From NCBI RefSeq assembly GCF_014805625.2, contig NW_023998415.1, positions 32,051,018 to 32,115,017 of the forward strand: a stretch of DNA of 64,000 nt, read 5' to 3'. Source of the DNA: Glossina fuscipes (taxonomy: Eukaryota > Arthropoda > Insecta > Diptera > Glossinidae). Shown piece after piece: positions 21,401 through 34,679 of this stretch. Position 1 is the first letter of the stretch, and every line of letters begins with the position of its first letter. The position numbers and the translations under genes are program-made. The notes under the pieces were generated by a model. That model was not told the DNA's origin. It made no database searches and saw nothing but the letters and a program-made list of their open reading frames with translations.

Positions 21401-23479
21401 CCATTGTCCTCGCTCTTTAGCTGCTTGCAAGAAATTTATGTGGGCTTCACATCAGCTCCGCATGACAAGCAAGTTGGTTTTACATGTCTATGTAGTTCTT
21501 TCCCTAAATTATTTTCGCTTGCCTTGTTTTTTTTTTTTGTTGTTTTTTCCTTTGTGTTCATATTCGTTGCACTATTCGGGAGAATGTTGGCTAGTTTCAA
21601 CGTCGTGTAGTCATTCATCAATCATCATTTACCTTCAGACCATAAGCGTGAGCTTATTACTCTTTATTCGACATCCATTATCCCTTTTTTTCTACCTTTA
21701 ATTCTCAATTTTTGATAGAAATCATGTCATGATGTCTTTTATGTCCAAAATGTTAGTTAATGAAACATGTTAAACCGGCGTTCTTTCGTGTTATCGCACA
21801 ATTATTTGCAAACCCAACTTTTTCTGCATCATCGAACGAATACATCGAACGAATGGCATTTGGCTACAATAGCCATTTTCAAAAAGTCAATTTTGATCAA
21901 AGAAATGAAAGAAATTTCATGCAATCAAAGTAATTCGTTAATAGATTATAAGAGTAAAAGAGGAAATTGTGATGATGTTGTTTTTTTTGTACAATAGTGT
22001 TTATATAAAAACATGTAGTTCCTATGAAATTATTTATTTACAACCCAGTGCCCTACTGCACAAAACCACTCAAGTCTTGAAAGATATTTTTTAAAAATAA
22101 AACGACCAGACTAAAGTGTGTTGTAGAGTTAACTTAACAAAGTGAAAGAATAAAACTAAACAAGAGCATTTCGCATTCGGGATAAGTCTTGGTAGCCCTC
22201 ACCGACTGCGAGATATATCAATTTTATGTTTATAATTTTATTAACTGTAGGCTCATTAATGGATGGATGTTTTCTAAACAACATTTCACATCTATAATTG
22301 ACGCTTACACCGATTATTTTTTCTTTAGATAATTTCCGTCCGTTACTTATTTTTTAAGCTTGTTTATGAACAAGTTTTTAAATTTCATCTCCAAATTTGT
22401 TGTTTCAAATATTGCAACTTAAAACGGACGTATGAATAGACATATTGGCGGAGATATAGACGAATAAGCGCAAAAATCTACAACGAAGCAAATATGTTCG
22501 TATTAATTAAAAAATGCCCGTCGATCAGCAGTGTATATATAAAAGTTTAGGGGGTCTTGGAAGCAAACGGAACGATAAAACCATTATATCGCCATCAATG
22601 GGTGGTATTGTATATAATTTTTGGCCACATTGCTTCTATACACAAACGTAGAATGTGCTATTGTGTGCTATAATACATTCGGGAAATTACATATAAATAG
22701 AACTCTGTATACACACAAGTGTTTTTTTTTTATTATTTTTTTACTTAATAAAGTTGCGTTATTACAAACACGAAAGTGGTTGTTGTAGTGCGTATTTTTT
22801 TTTTTTTTTTTTTTTTCTTAATTTTAAATTATTTGTTAAATAAAAATTGAAAGTTGTTGCGCACATACCTTTGGCAAACAGTAAGCAAGCATATCGTCGA
22901 ATGTGGTACGTAGACGTTATCTGAGGTCTGTTTACCTTTTGATATGAGCGGCATGCAAACTTCTTTATTATTCAATATCCAATAAAAATTTAACAAAATT
23001 TATCTGGAACGATACGAGCAGTAATTACGTCCACGTCAAATTATTTGCAAAACTTTTACGTAAGCGGAATGAATGCAAAAGTTTAAATATTTAATTTTTA
23101 TTATAAACAGTTTCCGATTATATTTATTTATTATTGTTGTTTCAATTGAATTTATTAAGACATTGTCCACACCTGCGGTCGCGTTAACGATACAACAGAA
23201 TTTTTTATGCGGCTTACAAAAACCGATTTTCAATTGAAGTAACTAACTACACAAGAATACTTATGACTACCATTTCTTAAAACTTTAACTCGAGTCTTTC
23301 TCGAAGCTATGTTTTTCAAATTGCCCATGTTTCTAACACTCTGGAATCTAAGTCTATTGCTTTCAGAATTTCAATAGCGTCATAGGAGTAATATTTGCTT
23401 AAAAATTGGTGAATTTTAATATATTATGCAATCGATTTTCAAAAGATTATGTAGTTAATTAAAATCGTTGACGCGTCTT

Positions 23480-23960
23480 TATACCCCATACCACTTGTGC
23501 TACAAGTTATATTAAGTTCATGCAAATCTACGTAATACCTACGAAAGACTTCAGATATACTCATCTGTTATTACATAAATCGTTTCAGCATTATCCTCCG
23601 AATCGTAGCACTTGGCATATATCGCATTCATAAATTAATATGATAAATACGGATCGAATGGAACAATTTTGAAATTCCGTCCCATATAAACGGTGCCTAT
23701 GAAAAGTAAGATCTTATATGACTTTAAAGTCTAATATATAGTTTTCTGTAACGACAATTGTTGAAAATTAATAATATCTGCAACAAATAAATGAAGTTCG
23801 CTAGACTTGGAGCACATCAGTTGGCATTTGTGTAGTTGGGCATGTTCCAATATGAGCGCTTTCACGAAAAGCATGCTTTTGCATACAATGCATACAATCA
23901 ATAGGTTTTGGTGTATAATCACAAAAATCACTATATAATTGTATTAGGCGAAGCGGTGGA
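23480..23960 (+). repeat. Dispersed repeat family B, copy 5
   Basis: It starts with ATACCCCATACCACTTGTGC, then TACAAGTTATATTAAGTTCA, TGCAAATCTACGTAATACC, a shortened middle, and CGTCCCATATAAACGG. The head is the clearest in the window. Confidence 0.6.
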
Positions 23961-24149
23961 CGGTACTTATTGGTCGGCTTTATTCGACTCTATCATATTT
24001 TTACTTGTGGAATTGATTTCATGAATTTCTATTATTTCGTTTTTTACTTTAACAAAGAAGACGCGCTTTTATCAATGAGAACAAAGAACTCGATAGAAAA
24101 TAGCAGAAATGTCCCTTTACTCAGAAATGTCCTTATAATCACATTGTCG

Positions 24150-24480
24150 TAATGTTGGCAATACCCAAAGAAAAACTTCAGACACTCTATACAGTGCATA
24201 TAATCTTGATCGGCATGAAATTCTGAATTGATAAAGTCATATCTGTCCGTCTATTCGTCTCCGTAGTTTGTGTTCTTGACACTCTTTTGATCGCAAAAAT
24301 GCGGATAACGCCTTCGAATTTGGTAGAAAATTCAAAGTTTTTCCGCTCGGGTTAGTATTGAAAAATGGCCAAATTAAACGGAATACAGACCCACAGCGAT
24401 GCATAATCCGAATACAACTCTGTTTTTCGAAAAAAAAATTTGCGGTTTTGAGCACATAAAATTACTAAGATATATTAATA
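24150..24480 (+). repeat. Dispersed repeat family A, copy 4
   Basis: TATACAGTGCATATAATC, TTGATCGGCATGAAATTCTG, ATATCTGTCCGTCTATTCGT, ATCGCAAAAATGCGGATAAC, TTCGAATTTGGTAGAAAATT and CTCTGTTTTTCGAAAA follow the family order. No intact ORF. Confidence 0.55.
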
Positions 24481-25439
24481 TGTGAGTTTTTACAGAAGAA
24501 GCGATTTTTTCTCTTAGCCTTCCACCATTTTGCACCCAGAACAATAGTCAAAAGTATTTTTGAAAATATAATTCAATAGCGGTTTTTTCTTTAGAAAAAT
24601 TGATTGAAAAATCTTTTTTTGATGTGAGTCTTTCTTTTTGGAAATCGGTCGAAAAGCGGCATAGGAACGAAGGATTCTCATTACTGGAAAAAAAATGGTC
24701 TCACGACAGTCACTAGAAAACTTTGAAATGTGGTACAACAACATCAAATTAACAAATTTGAGAAAAACGCAAGGTTGGCAAGGTGGTTTTCCTTTAATCT
24801 GCGATGCGTTCATCATGCAATCGATGGCTTTAATCACAACTGCGAGAGTGACAGACTTACGCTTAACATAGTTTTCATCATCAATTACTTATTGTATCTG
24901 TAAAACGGTTCCAAAGTCCATGTTCAGAAAATCGATCTTTTAGACCAATCCAAGTTTTTGGCCGCTCTATCCTAATTATCTTTTTATAGCATTCTTGAAT
25001 ATTTAAAGGATTACTTAAGAAAACGCCAAAATATCGCAAATTGATATTATCTCTTAAAGCATTGGGCTTAGTCTCTCTCTCTCTTACATATTTTTGTACA
25101 AATATCTAAACTAATTTCTGAAATCATCTTAATCGGTTAGGTGATTTGAAATTTAGCTCGTACACAAATCCATATGAAGTGCCGCCACATATCACATGAT
25201 TCGTAATAACGCCTATTAGAAGATGCCCATGATCGACTACGGCATATTGTTGCATATTAAGTAATGTACAGTTATACACTTGCCGTATCGCTAGAAACAA
25301 TGAAGAATGGCAAAATGGACTTAACCTCAACTTTTTGTTTATTTGAACATAAGTAAAGAATCTAGGGACCTACGTTCGATTATTTCCACTTTATAGGACA
25401 ATATTGTAATTAAAAGATCAGAGGAAAAAAATTTGGCAA

Positions 25440-26330
25440 TCAGTGTTGGACTGCATTATAATCGGACAACGCCGACTACTACATACCCCAAACCACTTCG
25501 CCTAGTACAATTATTCGCCCGTTTTGAGAATAATAGTTCAAAAAGCACACAGTATTTTCCCCATATATATCAGTCATAATTGTCACGGAGGCCCGCATTT
25601 TAGAAGGTTAGTTTTTCTCTGGATATAAGTTTGCACTTATATACGTTGAGGTTACAAAAAAACTAGTCATCCAAAATTCCTATCCTTAATTTTTTGGCTG
25701 AAACGCTATTGTGAATTAAATTTGGAGGGGGGCCAGGAAATAGACCCACGTGGTTCAAATTAGGTCCACTTCATTTTTTTATTTAATCACTATCACGAAC
25801 AAATTTTCATCACAAAAAAATTAACAATACGGCCCTTTTTGCATATAGGAGTTTACGTTTCCTTATAAGCGGTGGTATCCAAAAAATGGACCCACCCGAT
25901 ACAAGTTCGGGAAGGTAGATTACTATTATGAGGTTATTTTAACCGTGGAATATAGAAAATTTGACTTTTTGCATAGAAAGCTTCAGTTTCCGTACGGGAG
26001 GGATCCAAAAATTGTCCCAGCCCGTCTAAAGCTTTCGTATCAATTGAGAATGTCGAAGCACTAATACTCAGCCACTTTTGCCGGCAAATTTTCAAAATAG
26101 CTAGTTTTTTCCATGTAACGACTTTTCATAATGGGGCGTTATATGATGAGTGGACGAAAAAGTGGTTCGATCGGAATCATTTTCAATGGTGTTTGCCCTT
26201 GAGCCATCATCAAAATATTTCAAAAATTTCGATTTACAGCTTGAACATAGATTAATATGGACAATGGATCTATCTTTTCTAGGTGTTACATACATCCGCA
26301 CTAACTTAATATATAAAATATAACATTAGT
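25440..26330 (+). repeat. Dispersed repeat family B, copy 6 (head plus downstream region, copy beta)
   Basis: The head ACATACCCCAAACCACTTCG is followed by downstream blocks: GAAATAGACCCACGTGGTTC, ATGGACCCACCCGATACAAG, GAATGTCGAAGCACTAATAC, TCAGCCACTTTTGCCGGC and GAAAAAGTGGTTCGATCGG. They line up with 20.69-21.4 kb. This is the longest relatively continuous copy of the downstream half. Confidence 0.45.
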
Positions 26331-28018
26331 GCATTCACTAATAAGTATAGCGTATGTGGTAAATTTGGCCACTTAGATAACTCAGATCTATATCTGCCTA
26401 CATTGCTGATAAGATGCGTTGTAAATCGTAAGTCGCTCCATAGATGTATGGCGTCTATGGTTAGACAAATTGGTTTGATGTCGCACTTGAATAATTTTGC
26501 ATCGTCTACACACAGTCTTGCAGTTTGTAAGACTTGAAGAAGAAATTTACTACCCTACTCTAATTTGAGTTTTATTGCTCCATTTTTAATGTTCAATCAT
26601 GCGTTTCTTCAATCTATAGTCAGAAAGAGATTTTTATTTTTTCATTTGCATATCTGCTATTGTAGAAGATGTTAAAACAGCAGAAGAAGAGTTAATTGCA
26701 ATCTTGAAATAATTTATCATCATTTTATCATCACTATGCTAATACAGAAAGAATATTTTTATTAGTTCGAATATCGAACAAGCAATGAATATAAACTGAT
26801 TATCAGTTGTGGCTATCACAATAACAGAGATATTTTCATTTATTTATGTTAATCATCACATCTGAAAAATAATTATTATTCATTACTTGGCAAAGTTGAA
26901 AGCAGCGAAACAGATATGACTGAGTTGCTTTTCCTCCTTATGATATTTTTATTTCTCTAAGGATCAACATGGAAGAAATTAAAAACATTTCAAATAAAAG
27001 TATAGGTAAATAAATTATTGTTGTTATATTTTTTTCATAAAGCCGTGCAAAACTCACGCGTAAAGTTATAAAACGTAGTTATATTGAAACAAAGAGCCTT
27101 AGTGTGCTTGGTGGACTATTCGAATATTCAAGACGAATACAATACAATTTTCTTACTTAATTGTTATGAATACTCTTATGAAAATTTCTTAACTTCTTTT
27201 TATATGTTTGTATCAAAGCTTTGTTAAATAATAATATTATTATTATTATTATTCTTATAATATATTTAAATTAAAGAAATAAATTCTAGGACTATACAGA
27301 GGATAAGCACTAGGTTTTTTTCAATATTTCACGTTTATGTGTCAATACATGTGACGTTTTTTAATCTTTTTTTTTTCTTTTTTTTTTTTTTTTTGACCAT
27401 TGAAAATGTGATAATTTGTTATCGAACAACACCGGTCTTGTTTTTGTTTAACACACTGTTTATAATGAACGATACACACCCAGGCAGTTCAAGGCTTCAT
27501 AAAAATTTTTAAATGAATTTTTTTTCCTTTTTTATGAGTTTTTTCATATATTTTTACCTAAGAATGTTATTAACAAACACTTAATACTTTATTATGCTTA
27601 TTTGTTTAAAAAGATTTCACGTCAATTTTCAAACACATCATATAAAAACAGGCGACATGAATAATTCACTAAATCGAAAGGAAGAAGAAATAACATGCAC
27701 GCAACTGAAGTCATAACGTATTTCTATGTGCGAATAGTTTCTTTTTGTGTGCGTGTTTAGTTGGATTCTACTACCAAGGGTTGCAAAATATTTCCATTGG
27801 AGATGGGTTCGTACTCAACTTGGCACAGCAATCGTTAAATTAAATTACAAAATATTTCTATAATAAACTATGTCTGCAAAGTAGCAGAGTTTTTTTGCGC
27901 AATAGTACGCTAATCTCTTGTTCTTGCTATGTCCAAATGACAAGTGTCTACTCACGGATCAATGCGTTTTAGTTTCTTTAATCGTTTTAATATCAAAAAT
28001 TGCATTGATATTTAGCAT

Positions 28019-28193
28019 TAGGCGGCGGCCAGGAAATCACCATTCGCAAGTTGAACGTCCAGATTGTTCAGCAAATCACTCTCTTCAGCGCCATGCTCGC
28101 CCAATATGATGTTAGGGTATCACCTAAAACCGAATGCATTGAATTCGACCTGAAAATTAAGATTAGCATTAGAGATCTTCAACCCATATAGTG
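28019..28193 (+). other. GC-rich codon-biased open block, possible orphan exon
   Basis: A + strand frame of about 58 codons runs from GCATTAGGCGGC to TAG at about 28193. It begins ALGGGQEITIRKLNVQIVQ and continues QITLFSAMLAQYD, with most third positions G or C (GGC GGC GGC CAG, ATC ACC, AAC GTC CAG). This is strikingly unlike the AT-rich surroundings. An AG acceptor (GATATTTAG) lies directly before it. I do not recognise the protein. It could be an internal or terminal exon of a gene with long introns, a gene fragment, or foreign DNA. The antisense frames are broken. Confidence 0.3.
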
Positions 28194-31189
28194 CAATAGA
28201 GCCGCAACACTTATGAAAAAGCTGCTCCTACGCCTATGAGTTCTTAAGCGTAACTCGTTTACAGACAAAGCCTGAAATCTCGAAAAACATTTTTAGAAAT
28301 GAAATTTTTTAAACTTGCTGTTCAAAATACTGTCGCTTAGGAAATGCACTTGTATGTAAAGTTTACAGCAAATGTTTAGAAAAATTATAGAAAAACTTTA
28401 AAAACCTACTAAATATGACTTTTTTACAAGCCTATGTTCTGCAACATGTCTTTCTTATGTTTATAATGTAGGTACTATTCATGTCCACGTTATAGGTTTC
28501 TTTGGTATCTTCATTTACACTAATTTAAATAGTTATTTGCATCCACTTGAACTTAGGCCACTTTAATACTCCCACAAGCATACGAGGCAAGAGTTTTACA
28601 TATATCCACTGACAGCTAATTTCCATTTAATATTTTATTTTGAAAGTTTTATTATCATTTCTTATATGGTATAGTTGTATACATAGGGTAATGTCTTGTT
28701 TATCAAAACTATGGCTCACTTATTTAGAGTTCGAGATTTTAAACCCAACACTCAAAAATTATTCCAGACAAATTATCCCAATAATAATATTAGTAGCAGC
28801 ATGAAAGCGTCTTCCACGTCACCGTTAGAGATTATACTAATTTTTCGAGATTAACGTGAGTCCGCGTGATACTGCAATGAAAAGTTCTTCACTTACCCAT
28901 CTCTAGGTCTTTTGCTTTTCTCTCGAATAAGGGTAGTTACTTACTGTTTCGCCACCAAGCGAATGTGACTAGTTACACATTACGCTTACTGATATTATGA
29001 GTAATTCAACTGAGCGAATGGAGAAAAGGAAGAGAATAAATATCTAACACAAGTCACTTATTAGATTTTCATAATAATCGCTACTAGTGTTGTTTTTGTT
29101 CTTAGAAAAAAAAAAAAAAAAAAAATAAGGCAAGTATTATACCTATATATTAGGGTGACCAGTTTATTTTCTCTATAAGAGTTATAGCTTATTAATAATG
29201 AATTAAGAATTCATTTAAGCATTTAATCTAAATGAAAGGAGCTTGCATGCGCATGACGGCCTCTGTGATATGCCTTGCATTTATGCGATAAGGTATGCCA
29301 AAGCATATGATATTAAAAATAGGTTGCAATGTGTTACTCATTACCTATACAAGTTACCTCAATTTGTCACCATAAGAAGATTGTAAACCTCACAATCAAT
29401 TTGCTTAAAATTGAATTGAAAACGACATCTTTTCATTTGCTTTGTTGTGAAATGCATTTAAGTCGAAAAATTTTTAATTAAAAATCTCTTGAAAAACCAG
29501 AGGACAAATGCAAATAACAAGAGCATGTAAAAATTGCTGAGTAATGCGTTTTATTTTTTCTTTTTCAATAGTAAGGACACATAGAACATAGTGACATTCG
29601 CTTTGGTTACGTATCACTTGAAATAACTATTCGCTTATTATATCAGTTTGCGGATGTGGGTTATTTTCACCCTGTACTTTTACGGGGGTTCAAACAAATA
29701 GTCGAATTAGCTTTCGAATGAAGATCTGATAACTACCGTATATTTTATTCCTTTTTCTCTTTAGAGTATTTCGTTTGCTTTCTATTATAAACAGGTTTGT
29801 AAACGCAACCCCATCCTCTTTCAAGCCGACCTGAAAAATCAATCATAGAAAATATAAACATCAAGAACTAATTTTACGTATTAATTGGACTTGTGTTGAC
29901 AGTTCAATCAGTAAATAGAATAAATCTTTGGATCTTATGTAGAAACATGTACTCTATCACCGATGATATGGCTAATTGTAGTCCTAGATGAAAAAATCTT
30001 GCAACTGCCTATCCTTCAAAGACTAAGTGGTGTAGATTTATAATCAACATAAATAAAATTTATGCTCCATCGTATCTGATAAGCATAAGGTAAGTTGAAG
30101 GGTGCTCCAAAATGAATGGATCCTTTTTATTTCATTATCGTATCTTGATTTCAAACTTTTTATGATTTAAATTCAACTTTAACGATTATATATCCATATA
30201 TATTATATATAACTATAATACGGTTAAATGAATTTGATCAAAAGGCCAGGATATATACAAGGCTGGGCATTCATTTCGCAGGCTTTTTTGTTTTGCGTGT
30301 GACATGCATGTCTCCATACGTTCTAGGAAAGTATAAACATTAAGGGAAGGGATATAAAAGAGCATGACGATAAATATGAAAAATGTTTTTATATGCACGT
30401 GAGTACGTGCAATATGAACTCCTGCAAAAATATACAATGAACTTATTCAATGTGTAAACACATATCGCGAAGTCGTAAAACATGACGATATATGCGTAGC
30501 TAAAATGTAAAGAAGGCAAACCGATTTAAAAAAAAATTAAGAAAAGAATATACTTATCGTGGCTGTGTAAAATGGATAAATTTCTTCGAATGGATTTAAA
30601 AAAGATTAAAATGAAAATATAACCTCAAAAAAGTAAGAGAACGCAATAAAAGAACGCAAATGCAAATTCTCATAATAACCACGAAAAGAAAGAAAGAAAG
30701 ATTGTTCTTCATCCTTTGCCAGCGTTTAACATATGTAAACTTCTCCATTTACTTTGCTCGTCTAAAGATTAATAAGTAAATTTAAACTCGTCATAAATTC
30801 GAAAAAAAAAAACGATGACATGGTATATTTGGTAAATTGCCGAAACCGTTCCTGCATGCCTTACGCGTTTTTCTCATCGCAGCAGAAGAGCGTTACACGT
30901 ATAGGAGATATTTCCTGAGTGATTGGTCTTTAAAGGAAATTTGTCGCTTATTATTTTGTAGTTGCGGGCCGAATCGATCATCATCTTTCAGTTTTTACTT
31001 CAACTATGATTTAAAAGCAAAACATATTAGATAGATCTATTTAATTATTATATATATGTAGAAAATATAACATGTCCACTACAACCACAAAAGCGACAAA
31101 GCGGTTATGAAAATATATATTAAAGAATTAAGAAAATTATGTTTAGCAATGACCGAATATATATATAAATTAAACTTTTGTAATTTTAG

Positions 31190-31660
31190 GCGAATGAAAC
31201 CGATTTTGTCCATACATATTATAAGATCGCCCATAGCATATACGTTAACATTTTCATGGATTTATCTGCTTTAGCTTATTAGTAATGAGCAAAAAACCAA
31301 ATTTTTATTCCTTTTGAAAGGAAAAGGTGTCCTCATTTTACATAGTACTGTAGGCGTGACGTTCGACCGATTTAACGCCTTGTCAATACCAATAAGCTGG
31401 CAAGAACTTGCTGTGGTTTTGCCAAGCTTGAAGTTAGTATCTTATTTTTTTTGGCCGAAGACCAAACAACAACAACATATATCACACAGACGAACAGACA
31501 AAGGTAAACCGATTCAGAATCTGATGCTGATACCGAATATACACACAATGTGAGTTCTGCGAGGCTTCCTTCCGAGTGTTTTCAAACGTTTTGTAAAATA
31601 AATACACGTCCATTTTTTGATAATATTTTTTATACCAGCCACCGAAGGATCGATATATAT
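31190..31660 (-). repeat. Dispersed repeat family A, copy 5
   Basis: In reverse orientation: GAGCAAAAAACCAAATTTTT, CCTTTTGAAAGGAAAAGG, ACGTTCGACCGATTTAACGC, a degraded AGACGAACAGACAAAGGTAA block, GATTCAGAATCTGATGCTGA and a GAGGCTTCCTTCCGAGTG end. Shared with 32.98-33.31 and 34.7-35.1 kb. Confidence 0.6.
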
Positions 31661-31889
31661 TCACTATGTCAAAGCGTATGCAGCATCCAGAAATAATGTT
31701 CACAGATTCTATAAAGTTTACATATTTATTAATCAGGGTCAAATTCTGCATCGCTTTAAACATGTTTGTCGACGCATCTGTCTTTCTGGTCCATGATAAA
31801 AAGAACCTATATATAAAAAAATGCGAAAATCAGTCATGCTCACCTACTTTTATAATATGTAATACGAAAATTTAGGTTTTTCGTTTTTA

Positions 31890-32470
31890 AACCCTACACC
31901 ACTTGTGTGTGATACAAGGTATATTAGGTTTGTGCGAACGTATGTAACACGCAGGAGGCCTTAAGGTCCATCTATTATCATTTTCTTAATCGATCTAAGT
32001 CTATCTATCTGTCAGGCTGTCCGTCCGATGTCCGTTCTTGTAAACTTGTATTCAACCCACAGGTCGCAATTTTTAAAATCAGTTCGGACCGATTCCCTTT
32101 TTAGACCAGTCCCCATATAACGACTTCTCAAAAGAGGGCGAAAAATCCCTGTTACACAATTTTTCGAGAAATACCTAAGTAATAGTATTTCGGCATTATA
32201 AATTGATGTGAAAACTTTAGATTCACTGAGACAATTTTTTGAACCTTCTGTCATATAACATGTTCGTCTTCCTACGAAAACTGAATGTTTACATAGTAAA
32301 AAATATACTTTTTAGTATATCGTCGAAAATTAGTTCTTAATAGGAAATTGACATAAAAATAGACCTTACCGAACTTGCAGCACGTATATCTATTTGTTCG
32401 ATCCCACCGCATATAAGGATTCCTCTGTGGGCTATGCATACACCATAACTGTATTAGGCAAAATGAAGTA
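31890..32470 (+). repeat. Dispersed repeat family B, copy 7
   Basis: A near-complete head: AAACCCTACACCACTTGTGT, GTGCGAACGTATGTAACACG, CAGGAGGCCTTAAGG, a CTGTCAGGCTGTCC spacer, TATTCAACCCACAGGTCGC. It continues with CCCCATATAACGACTTCTC, a TTCGGCATTATAAATTGATG block and CCCACCGCATATAAGG. It appears to be the best reference copy of the family in this window. Confidence 0.65.
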
Positions 32471-32979
32471 GGGTATCTAATAATTGGGCTTAATTGACTC
32501 TAACGTTCCTACTTGTTTTGTTTAATCTTTCTTTAAAATGGAAGCGGTAGATATAAAAGATTCGGTGACAATCGAACATCATTTTCGTACATGTTTCTCT
32601 TTTTACGGCAACAAATATTTTTACAACATTGCATAAATTTGTCAGTCTCAATGTTGTCAACAAAATTAACAATAGAATTAATAAATTTTTGGACATTTTT
32701 TATTTAATTGTCAAACGGTTGAAGCTTATGCTGATGAATAAGTTTTTGGCTTTGCGCCAAACTTTGATCAGGTGGTAATTTTTAACAGAGTCGTTAATGT
32801 AATGACTTTATTAATTTGAACACTAATTTAAAGGCGTTGGAATATTAATCAGACGTGAAATTTGTTAAAAAATGAAGAGCAAATAAATTCGAATATAATT
32901 TGTTCACATATCAAATTGTTTATTTTCCTATTATATATTCTTAATCCGTATCAATAGACTATAGACTATAATATTGAGT

Positions 32980-33310
32980 AGGCGTGGTCATTTTTTTATA
33001 CATTTATTTGCTATGGTTTATGAGTAATGAGTAAAAAAGCAATTTTTCACATTCTTTAAAAAACAGACATCTTCTCAGTTTACGTGATGCTATGGGTGTG
33101 TCCTTCGACCGATTTGGCCTATTTTCAATACCAACCTGCGTGTGAGAACTTTCAATGTTTCTGCCGTATCTAAAGTCGCCAGGTTCACTTTTGTCGCCAG
33201 AAAATTTGTACAACAGAAATTACACAGACGGACAGACGGACAGACGGACATACTTGATTCGATTTAGAATTTGATGCTAGTCAAGAATATACATATAAAC
33301 TTTGTGGGGT
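32980..33310 (-). repeat. Dispersed repeat family A, copy 6
   Basis: GCTATGGTTTATGAGTAATG, GTGTGTCCTTCGACCGATTT, TTTTCAATACCAACCTGCG, CAGACGGACAGACGGACAGA, TTGATTCGATTTAGAATTTG and GGTCTCTGATGTTTCCTTC give a clean reverse-orientation copy. Confidence 0.65.
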
Positions 33311-33469
33311 CTCTGATGTTTCCTTCTTCTTTCTATATATCTAGGTAATGCTAATATTTTCTTAAAAAATGACAAGACGGGTTTGTTGTGTGGGGGGACT
33401 TTGAAAATTGAACATTTTCTTCGTGCAATGATTTTTTCAAAATAAGGCGTTTCAAGAGAAACAGCCATG

Positions 33470-33630
33470 AAAATGATGTCATCCAACACAAAACAGACGG
33501 ACAGAGGGCTTAACTTGATTCGCGAAATGTTTCTAATACGACGGATATAACAAAAGATGTCTTCATTTAAAGTCCTTCTGGATGTTACAAATATACGCAA
33601 ATATTCCGTGTACCCTACACCACAAGCGGA
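33470..33630 (-). repeat. Dispersed repeat family B, short copy 8
   Basis: In reverse orientation: ACAGACGGACAGAGGGCTTA, AGTCCTTCTGGATGTTACA and GTGTACCCTACACCACAAGC. Only the head and pyrimidine spacer remain. Confidence 0.45.
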
Positions 33631-34275
33631 CCAGAATGTTATGAAAGGTCTTCCCTTTTGACTTAGCTGTTCCACAATTCTGCATAGGAATTGTTTTTAC
33701 AAAATTTGATAGAAAGCTTACACTGCAGCTTAGTATTAAATTTATAATGAGATTCGGTCATTGCCAGGTACAACACCCACACCTATTTGATAATAAGCTT
33801 TTTGTCTTAGTTATTTATTGTTATTTCACACCTGGTCTAAACTGGTTTTTTACATTTTAATATCTTTTATAATGCAATCAGTTTGTTTACCATTTGAAAA
33901 AAATCTAAATAAATATTTTTTTCTTTCGCTTACTGTTGCTTACTGAACTTATTACTATGTGCCCTATTAAGATGCGAGTAACTGGAATATTCTGATACTG
34001 TATACAATGGCTATAAATAAATTTATCAAATCTTGTTAAAACTCTTTACATTTTTCCGCTTCATTCAACATCATAGAATACTTTGAAGGAATCTTTTTAA
34101 AAGCCTACGTTAGTACTGCAATCAGTTTTTAATTTTAAGCTTCCAAGACTAAACTTAAATTAATAGTACCTTAAAAAGTCGTTGCACATTGCAAATGTTT
34201 TTTAAGTTGCAAGTAATTTCTTAATGGGAGACTCGTGGATATATTCATTCGTTACCGTACTTGTTTAAAGAAAAC

Positions 34276-34620
34276 AAGTAAGAAAATTATATTCGAACTT
34301 GACCGAATCTTTTATACCCATCACCGGTATCCTAAAAAAAAAAAACACAATAAAAAGTAGGAGAAATTTTTTTGTCGTATGGCCCTGTAGGCATTGTAAG
34401 CGTGCCCTTTGAAAAGTTTAGAGCGCTTTCAAACTCTCTTGCAAATATGTAGGCGATATTTTCATTTTCGCTAACGGGAAAATATTTACCAGAGATACTA
34501 TGCAGCCGGGCACACTGACAGATGGTGTAGACCGACGGACGGACATGCTTAAATGCATTCCAAATTTGAAATTGGCCAAGAATTTATATACTTTATGGGA
34601 CTTTAAAAACTTGCTTTTGG
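34276..34620 (-). repeat. Dispersed repeat family A, copy 7 with AAGTAAGAAAATTATATTCG leader
   Basis: It opens with AAGTAAGAAAATTATATTCG and CGAATCTTTTATACCCATCA, followed by GTGCCCTTTGAAAAG, ACCGACGGACGGACATGC and ACTTTATGGGACTTTAAAA. The same leader recurs at about 63.59 kb, so it marks one end of the element class. Confidence 0.55.
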
Positions 34621-34679
34621 CTGTTTTTTCAAAATATTGCAAAAAAAAAATTAAGATTTGGTACACCACAATATTAAAT

